A DNA stretch of 21,548 bases, from contig JAISNS010000227.1 in assembly GCA_031276105.1 (NCBI GenBank), positions 1-21,548 of the forward strand, in the 5' to 3' direction. The notes under the pieces are model-generated. The model did not search any database, had not been told where the DNA came from, and saw nothing but the letters and a program-made list of their open reading frames with translations. Both the position numbers and the translations under genes were made by a program. Numbering within the stretch: position 1 is the first letter of the stretch; each line of letters starts with the position of its first letter. This document shows positions 16,801 to 21,548 of this stretch, one piece after another. The DNA is from Dysgonamonadaceae bacterium. Lineage in GTDB: Bacteria; Bacteroidota; Bacteroidia; Bacteroidales; Azobacteroidaceae.

Positions 16801-17067
16801 AAAAACATACATTATCTGCAAGGGGTCGAATATCTTTTTTAAGGTTGTTTCCAATTTTTCGTTTTCAATCTGCACATTTATTCTCAGTTCGGGATTTAAA
16901 TCTTCTTTAGAGAAAACAAAATAATAGCCCGATTGTGTTTCTATCTCATTCAGAATTTTACCGATGGCGGTATTTTTCTCTTGAATGGTAATAAGATTAA
17001 TGTTTTGCGACAATCCTTCCATGCTAAAAGAAACTACTAACAAGCATACTATTAATTTATTATTCAT
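13834..17067 (-). CDS. SusC-like TonB-dependent transporter with STN signalling domain
   Basis: A 1077-residue outer-membrane TonB-dependent transporter that imports oligosaccharides with its SusD partner. A signal peptide (about 1-20) is followed by a secretin/TonB N-terminal (STN) domain (about 25-97), the domain that in FecA-type systems touches a FecR anti-sigma factor. A 38-residue Lys/Pro/Glu-rich linker leads to a TonB-box-like DEVVVIGYS (136-144), then the plug with IDIRGYG, VDGVERSFSQIDPNEIESVSVLKD and GAKGANGVLLISTKKG (to about 256), and a 22-strand barrel typical of the SusC/RagA family, ending in FGVNVEF. The carboxypeptidase-regulatory-like domain that usually lies between STN and plug is absent. 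It starts 23 bp after fecR and its end lies 7 bp before susD, so these three are one unit. Confidence 0.95.
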   Translation of the reverse strand: MNNKLIVCLLVVSFSMEGLSQNINLITIQEKNTAIGKILNEIETQSGYYFVFSKEDLNPELRINVQIENEKLETTLKKIFDPLQIMYVFLDNHIILKRQTAIPESKPKDLKQPERIPETDSITNKADSEIVDKIIDEVVVIGYSCQKRQNVSGAVASVSGTRLALSQRPDLTNALAGNLLGVRTIQRSGRPGYDASQIDIRGYGDEILVIVDGVERSFSQIDPNEIESVSVLKDVSAVVYGAKGANGVLLISTKKGSETKTKISYNFNYALQSITRYPEFMNVWDYMNYYNEAALNLSHLGQKPIFSSENIAQAENTDWQSAVLKSVAPMQHHNVNVSGGNKDTHYFFSLGYLDQDGILKTQDNFQRFNFRSNIRAAIANNLTAEMLLGGRREVRDAPATVSGGGSPDNFSQGIFKSIATALPYKPVYANNNPAYYNDLGSEPNPVVLLDRDLVGTDWKANEELNSNFSLIYTVPIVKGLSLKASVACDRQIETQKIFKKAFSEYTYYPIENQYVSAQPTQTAGKSETLSQNDIITQQYSIQYHNNRLNKHDFSALLLWEIREFKHSRNLASGEFGISTAPELDAAGASNKNVAGNSYQTASMGIVGRINYAFDNKYLLELNFREDGVSKFINNDRWVFAPGISAGWRLSEENFIKDRTSIFDNLKLRASFGIFSLAPDLQEYYFLSGYNYTGKDVFGEPVYFMQGENNPVVVATDRGVINPNLTWEKASITNIGGEVILWNEKLYGEMDVFYRTHTGMYATRSQTVPTTFGALLPDENLNGETDRGAEWAIGSKQQLNELLINLKASFSYTRKKREYQELPEAGNQYAYWENRYRENNGHVSKNPYRWDNITWGYEALGQFQSFEEILQSPIQDGEGNSTLLPGDIKYKDVNRDGVISSLDLLPIGRSDRPEIFFGFNLSASWKNIDFTLFFQGASHHTYTFNYKDAFVQGGIGNAYEMYKDRWHRADVNDPYSKWIPGRFPPLRVESYAGNQAASTFWSKNATYVRLKTIDLGYTLPSEWMGKAGIRKLRIYLNAYNLLTFTSKELKYVDPEGESGYGMYYPQMKTVNFGVNVEF

Positions 17068-17090
17068 TAGAGTTAACGTGAAAATGCCGA

Positions 17091-18053
17091 TTACCGGATA
17101 TAGATGATTTTATTATCCGAACTGACTCTGTAATTAAATTTATTGGTTTGATGAATGATGTTAATGATATTTTCCGCCGAATTTAAAGCGTTGAATTTGC
17201 CGGTATAGACAACATTTAACGCTTGTGTATTTTGAATGATGAATTTCACGTCGTAATACAATTCCAATTTCTGAATGATTTTAGAAAAAGGTTCCGAATC
17301 AAAAGTGAGGACTCCGTTTTTCCAAGTTGAATAATCCTGACTGTTGATGGCGTTTTTTTGCAAACGATTGTCCACCAAACAAACCTGTTCATTGGGAGCG
17401 ATGGTTACGCGTTCTTTTTTGCGTGTATTGACGATTTCGACTGCTCCTTCCATCAGCGTAGTTTCAAACACAGCCATTTCCGAATAGTTGAGGACGTTGA
17501 ATTTTGTTCCCAACACTCGCACATCGTAGCGGCTTGTTTCGACGATAAAGGGCTTTTTGTTGTTTTCTTTAACCTCGAAATAGGCTTCCCCGTCTAAATG
17601 TACTTTTCGCTTTTTGCCGTCGAAACGTTGCGGAACTTGCAGTTTGCTGCGCGAATTGAGCCAAACGGTTGATCCGTCGTTCAGCGTGACGAAAACGCGC
17701 TGACCAAGAGGCGCTTCAATAGTGCAAACGGTCGTTTCCCTGTCGCCGTTAAAATAGTCGACAGTGAAAAATGTAGAAAGAACGGCCACCGCTATAACGG
17801 CTGCATACCGGGCGAATGAAAGCAGGAAACGGCGCCGTTTTTGTCGCGAAATGCAGGCATAGAAAGAGGTTAATTTTCTCTCTGTCCATTCGTTCGGCGT
17901 ATTTGTCGCGGATACAGCCATCAGGCCTTTCAGATTTTGCATCCGGATAAATTCATCTTTCAAAGCCGGGTCTTTTTCTATTTCTGAAAAGAGCCGGCGT
18001 TTATCAGGTTCGTTTATCTCGCCGGAAAAATATTTTGCTAATAGCGTTTGCAT
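17091..18053 (-). CDS. FecR-family anti-sigma factor
   Basis: A 320-residue inner-membrane regulator. The cytoplasmic N-terminal part (about 1-75) has the ASD-like helices, with LLAKYFSGEI and FIRMQNLKGLMA. A single membrane segment is seen at about 80-98. The periplasmic FecR domain (about 110-200) contains APLGQRVFVTLNDGSTVWLN, HLDGEAYFEV and RVLGTKFNV, and a DUF4974-type C-terminal domain (about 249-320) follows, itself similar to STN domains. Such proteins hold an ECF sigma factor inactive until the matching TonB-dependent transporter binds its glycan. The transporter with an STN domain is the next gene, 23 bp away, but the expected sigma factor gene, normally just upstream, is not in the window; a GH106 gene lies there instead. 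Confidence 0.93.
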   Translation of the reverse strand: MQTLLAKYFSGEINEPDKRRLFSEIEKDPALKDEFIRMQNLKGLMAVSATNTPNEWTERKLTSFYACISRQKRRRFLLSFARYAAVIAVAVLSTFFTVDYFNGDRETTVCTIEAPLGQRVFVTLNDGSTVWLNSRSKLQVPQRFDGKKRKVHLDGEAYFEVKENNKKPFIVETSRYDVRVLGTKFNVLNYSEMAVFETTLMEGAVEIVNTRKKERVTIAPNEQVCLVDNRLQKNAINSQDYSTWKNGVLTFDSEPFSKIIQKLELYYDVKFIIQNTQALNVVYTGKFNALNSAENIINIIHQTNKFNYRVSSDNKIIYIR

Positions 18054-18220
18054 ATTATATCTGTTTGTTATAAGAACGATTTAGAAAGAAAATACCACCT
18101 AAAAAGTAAGAGTTAAAAACTAAAAGATAAAAACTAAAAGTTGTGCGAAGCAATGCAACTGTGCTTTGCGACTGCTCGGACTTCCGCCCCGAGGAAAGGC
18201 GCTTTCCCGTCCCGAGGAAT
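18054..18220. other. Gap between GH106 and fecR, with hairpins and direct repeats
   Basis: This 167-bp gap separates the GH106 stop from the fecR start. It contains two hairpins downstream of the GH106 gene, a T-rich stretch on the minus strand, and a 13-bp direct repeat (TAAAAACTAAAAG, 14-bp period, 18114-18140). It is the most likely place for a promoter of the fecR-susC-susD-DUF3823 unit, but no clear Bacteroidota -33/-7 pair or ECF-type promoter can be named with confidence. A 74-codon open frame crosses it but overlaps the end of GH106 and shows no family features. Confidence 0.5.
18145..18169 (-). terminator. Probable intrinsic terminator of the GH106 gene
   Basis: On the minus strand the arms GCAAAGCA and TGCTTCGC pair with one G-U over a 9-base loop, 52-76 bp past the GH106 stop. 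Five bases later a T-rich run begins (TTTTAGTTTTT). A second perfect hairpin, GGAAAG with CTTTCC around a 3-base loop, lies at 18193-18207, between this one and the stop codon. Together they suggest that GH106 ends its own transcript before fecR. Confidence 0.5.
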
Positions 18221-21200
18221 TTATTCATGAGTGCGACAAAAAGAGGCAAAATTAAAATTTTCAATGTAAACCGGACCAATTAAACCGGATTTTTGTAGTG
18301 GGGAATCTGCGTTCCACGTGTTGCTTGTCAACCCTATCTGTCTTTCATTTTCCGGTAAATTCAAGTCGCCTATTATCCGGTTTACCCAAGTATTAACCAC
18401 TTCTATTTCAATTGAATTTACGCCTTTTTTTACGTAATCGGAAATATCAACACGGTATGGATTTGTCCAAACGCCTCCGGCATATTGTCCGTTTATTTTG
18501 ATTTTAGCCATCACATATACTTCATTCAAGTTTATAAACAGCGTTCCTGTCGGCAATGTATTTAGTTGAAAATTAGACTGATAGTTTATTGTTCCGGAAT
18601 AAAATTTAATCGAATCCGGCTCAATATCCGCCAGATTTTTCAAGGAAGATAAAATCAACGCTTGCTCTGGGCCTCTTTGCTGTTTATTGAAATTCACCGT
18701 CCACGGGCCGGTCGTGAGATTGACTAAAATTTGGGGCGCTGGAAAATTATCGACGTTTTTGTTTCCGGCGTTTTTTTTTCCTTTATTTCTGAACACGATG
18801 AACGCGCTTTCGTTTGCATCCAATTGCAGGGGAATATCCGTTCCGGTTTCTGTTTGACTAAAACAAGGCAGAGGACGGATGCTACCCGTTATCGGATTCC
18901 ACATTTCCGGCTGCATCGCTTTCACTCTGAATTCGGCGGAAAAATTTATTTTTTGATTGCTTTGATTGGTGATGAAATAAATTTCAGCTTCCTTGAATGT
19001 TCTGTGAGCATAGAGGACAGGAATCGTTACCGGAATTTTGCAGTCAGGAACGCAATGAATCAGGTCTAAGGCTTCCTGCATATTCATTCCGTTGATAATC
19101 ATTCCTTTTCCTATTCTTGCCCATCGGATATTCAGCCCATCTATCTGCGACCACAAAGACGCCGACAAGGTTTGCACCTCCACATCTGCCTGCGGATAAT
19201 TTTGCAGACTTGGCGAACGTTTGGGCGCCGGCCCCATTACCACGGCTCCGTCTTCTATGAGTTGCTTGATTTTTCGGAGGAGCTTCGGACGCATGGTTTC
19301 CAATTTCGGAAGTATCAATATTTTATATTGCGTGCCATGCGGCAAAGTCAGCAATCCGTTTTTTACGGTCAAGTTATTTTCTATTACCTCCGCATTAATA
19401 TAGTCGAATTGATAGCCTTTCGGCAATGCAGGGTCTGTAATTCCGGTCATTTTAGGCGCATCTTCGCCAATGAAATAAGCCGCATCCGCCACATTCAGTC
19501 CTTGTTGCAACATGAAATTGACCCGTTTGAGATAGGTTGTAAACAAGTCCATCTGAGAAAACCATGTATTAAAACGGTTAAATTCCGTTCCAAACCAAGC
19601 ATTCACGCCCGGCTTTTTATTTTCATACGGCTGATGTATATAAACGTGTAACAGCGAATTATTAATGCCTTCCGAGAAAAACAAATCGCCCCGCTGTTTC
19701 AGCAATGCCGGATAGCGCCCGAATGTGTTGCCGGCGCTCGTGAAAGACTCTGCGGATATTTTCGTTTTGCCGTAAATATGCCCGCAGGATGCCGCCGCTT
19801 TGTTTTCGATATTTCCCAAATCGCCTTCGCTCCAAAATTCACCGCCGATTTCGTCCGATTGTCCGCCATATTGCAGAAATTCACCGAGAAAACCCCAATG
19901 CCCGTAATTTTCTAACCAAGTGGTAAGTCCATGTTTGTGAGCAATATCTCTCAGGCCGCCCACATAATCGTATGCCACTTTATCGGCAACTAATCGCCGG
20001 ATATCCCATAAAAACCGGTCGGAAACGTCTTGACTTTGAACAACCGCACCATCAAAAACAGGCAAAAACGGGACTAAATCATAGCCATACACCGCTTTAA
20101 AATCGGCAATGAAATTATCCGTAAAATTCTGTCCGCCGGTTTCGTAGCTGTCTGCCACGATGATTTTCCAACTTTTGCGTTCTTCTTCGGGAATCCTGTC
20201 ATATACTTTGCCCATATAGGCGTTAAAATGCGAGGCAATGTGTTTTTTACTCATTTTGTCAATTTCCAATCCGGTAGCTTCGCAACTTGCCGGAGCATTC
20301 GTAACGCCGGTAGGCAACATTCCGGTACGCATAACAATCCAATCTCCCGGCGGGACATTCCATTTCAGCCGGTTGCCCGACAGATTTGCTGAAATATCCA
20401 TTACTTGCTCCGGAGCAATTACCAAAGACTCATCCTCAATTTCGGCTTGTTTTTTCCATTGATATTCATTCCAATAGGGGAGCGGATGTTGAAACATCTT
20501 CGCCAATGATTTTTCAGGATACCTTTCCACTGCCGGTATCGTGGATAATTCTATTTCTTTAAAACCCATTTCGGGCGAAACACCGGCAATAATCAATCGG
20601 AACTCTTTTGCCGTAACAACCGGTGTGGATATGACAACCGGAGCAAACGGCGCGAATCCGACATTCAAACTATTGTTGTAGCGGTCGATGGTAAATTCGC
20701 TGATGGTTTTGAATTGTCCGTTTTCTTTGAACTGTATTTTTGCCGGAGTATTTACCGGATGCTCCGAAGTAATTATTTTTACGGTTCTTAGGGTGAAATC
20801 CGCCTCCGACTGAAAATCAAGAACAAGGTCTTGCCCGGTGTTTTGTGGTTTTACGTTCCGCATCAGCAGTTGTTTGCACTGCATTTTCGGAACCGGATAA
20901 GCAATCAGTTTTACATCCTCAAAATCGGCTGAAGGTTGGTCTAAAATCCAATCAATTGCTTGTCCTCCTTTTACTTGCATTTTTGTTGAAGCTAAGTATC
21001 TCATTGCTTGATTGGGTTTTACCCAGGGGCCACCGGACTGACTCCAGCCGGGAGCATTGAAAAGTCCGATATCAATCCCTAATTCACTTGCTGTTTTAAT
21101 GGCGGTATGCAGTATTTGCCACCATTCTTCGGAACCGAATTTTATTCTTCCTCCTTCTAAACCGGCATCCGTCAAGCCGATATTGCCAATAAAAGCGCGG

Positions 21201-21406
21201 TTGATGCCTGCCTGTTTCATAGCACGCAGGTCATTTATAACACCTTCTTCCGAAAGATGGTCGGATATCCAATACCAATAAGCGGAAGTTTGAATGGAAT
21301 CGGGTGGATTCATAAATCCCGACGTCAACTTGTTTTTTTGGCCATAGCTCGAAAAACAAGCCAGCAAAATAAAAAAGGCAAATCGCCTACAGGTGTTTTT
21401 TTTCAT
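18221..21406 (-). CDS. GH106-family alpha-L-rhamnosidase
   Basis: A roughly 1061-residue secreted enzyme of family GH106, whose characterised members remove alpha-L-rhamnose (for example from rhamnogalacturonan-type glycans) by inversion. I prefer the ATG at 21404-21406, which has AGGA about 8 bp upstream and directly begins MKKNTCRRFA; an in-frame ATG at 21421 would add five residues. The signal peptide ends either at SYGQ or at the possible lipobox LLAC. The N-terminal segment FMNPPDSIQTSAYWYWI followed by DLRAMKQAGINRAFIGNIG opens the barrel. Candidate catalytic carboxylates lie in VADSYETGG, TWLENYGHWG and GGEFWSEGD. After the barrel and linking domains, a galactose-binding-like beta-sandwich (about 895-1060) contains INGQYAGGVWTNPYRVDIS. 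The gene stands where an ECF sigma gene would be expected, in front of fecR. Confidence 0.85.
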   Translation of the reverse strand: MKKNTCRRFAFFILLACFSSYGQKNKLTSGFMNPPDSIQTSAYWYWISDHLSEEGVINDLRAMKQAGINRAFIGNIGLTDAGLEGGRIKFGSEEWWQILHTAIKTASELGIDIGLFNAPGWSQSGGPWVKPNQAMRYLASTKMQVKGGQAIDWILDQPSADFEDVKLIAYPVPKMQCKQLLMRNVKPQNTGQDLVLDFQSEADFTLRTVKIITSEHPVNTPAKIQFKENGQFKTISEFTIDRYNNSLNVGFAPFAPVVISTPVVTAKEFRLIIAGVSPEMGFKEIELSTIPAVERYPEKSLAKMFQHPLPYWNEYQWKKQAEIEDESLVIAPEQVMDISANLSGNRLKWNVPPGDWIVMRTGMLPTGVTNAPASCEATGLEIDKMSKKHIASHFNAYMGKVYDRIPEEERKSWKIIVADSYETGGQNFTDNFIADFKAVYGYDLVPFLPVFDGAVVQSQDVSDRFLWDIRRLVADKVAYDYVGGLRDIAHKHGLTTWLENYGHWGFLGEFLQYGGQSDEIGGEFWSEGDLGNIENKAAASCGHIYGKTKISAESFTSAGNTFGRYPALLKQRGDLFFSEGINNSLLHVYIHQPYENKKPGVNAWFGTEFNRFNTWFSQMDLFTTYLKRVNFMLQQGLNVADAAYFIGEDAPKMTGITDPALPKGYQFDYINAEVIENNLTVKNGLLTLPHGTQYKILILPKLETMRPKLLRKIKQLIEDGAVVMGPAPKRSPSLQNYPQADVEVQTLSASLWSQIDGLNIRWARIGKGMIINGMNMQEALDLIHCVPDCKIPVTIPVLYAHRTFKEAEIYFITNQSNQKINFSAEFRVKAMQPEMWNPITGSIRPLPCFSQTETGTDIPLQLDANESAFIVFRNKGKKNAGNKNVDNFPAPQILVNLTTGPWTVNFNKQQRGPEQALILSSLKNLADIEPDSIKFYSGTINYQSNFQLNTLPTGTLFINLNEVYVMAKIKINGQYAGGVWTNPYRVDISDYVKKGVNSIEIEVVNTWVNRIIGDLNLPENERQIGLTSNTWNADSPLQKSGLIGPVYIENFNFASFCRTHE

Positions 21407-21421
21407 GCTTTTCCTATTCAT

Positions 21422-21548
21422 TTGCCGATAACGAGAACGGTCGCTCCGACTTTTTTATTCCTCTTTCTTTATTCGGCCTTGCTCCCATTTCGAAGCGTAA
21501 AACACCTCCCTTTGCAATGTCGCTGTAACGGATATAATTTTTAGAAAG
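21422..21548. other. Upstream region of GH106, no gene identified
   Basis: The last 127 bp of the window hold no convincing coding sequence on either strand that I can assign, and no end of a sigma factor gene is evident. The region just ahead of the GH106 start should contain its ribosome binding site (AGGA about 8 bp upstream of the chosen ATG) and possibly a promoter, but I see no clear consensus. Confidence 0.4.

Noticed and set aside
18055..18279. 74-residue minus-strand open frame between GH106 and fecR
   Set aside because: It overlaps the end of GH106 in another frame, contains terminator-like hairpins and a low-complexity A/T tract, and shows no family motif; a hydrophobic look is expected from T-rich DNA.
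21257..21544. 95-residue plus-strand open frame at the right edge
   Set aside because: It lies mostly antisense to the GH106 start, and its hydrophobic, leucine-rich make-up follows from the complement of a signal-peptide region and A/T-rich upstream DNA.

Overview
This window is one strand-coherent polysaccharide utilization locus (PUL) from a member of the Bacteroidota, most likely the order Bacteroidales. Evidence for the lineage is a SusC/SusD pair, a DUF3823 lipoprotein, a FecR-type anti-sigma factor with a C-terminal DUF4974-like domain, many lipoprotein signal peptides, and one enzyme that ends in a type IX secretion (T9SS)-like tail. I cannot assign a genus. All nine complete genes lie on the minus strand, so transcription runs from high to low coordinates.

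Layout in transcription order: (1) a GH106 alpha-L-rhamnosidase (18221-21406), followed by hairpins that look like a terminator; (2) a sensing and uptake block of FecR anti-sigma factor (17091-18053), SusC-like TonB-dependent transporter with an N-terminal STN signalling domain (13834-17067), SusD-like glycan-binding lipoprotein (11997-13826) and DUF3823 lipoprotein (11207-11989), with gaps of at most 23 bp; (3) a 310-bp gap filled by an 8-bp tandem repeat in both orientations with a duplicated 65-bp element; (4) a GH130-like lipoprotein (9736-10896) overlapping a GH92 alpha-mannosidase lipoprotein (7425-9749); (5) a 412-bp gap with hairpins and four copies of a 19-bp imperfect palindrome; (6) a GH78 alpha-L-rhamnosidase with a T9SS-like tail (4175-7012), an SGNH/GDSL hydrolase (2752-4128) and a second, lipidated GH78 paralogue (121-2748); (7) the first codons of another gene running off the left edge.

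Inferred function: the locus senses and imports, and trims with exo-acting enzymes, a glycan containing alpha-L-rhamnose (GH106 and two GH78), alpha-mannose (GH92) and probably beta-mannose (GH130-like), probably esterified (SGNH hydrolase). No obvious endo-acting polysaccharide lyase or endoglycanase is visible. A mannose/rhamnose heteropolysaccharide such as a bacterial O-antigen or exopolysaccharide, or a fungal rhamnomannan, fits better than plain pectin or plain mannan, but the substrate is not shown by the sequence.

Main oddities: no ECF sigma factor gene accompanies the FecR/STN pair in the window; the SusC protein has an STN domain but no carboxypeptidase-regulatory-like domain; the two GH78 paralogues appear sent to different destinations and share patches of near-identical DNA; and two intergenic regions carry structured repeat arrays.
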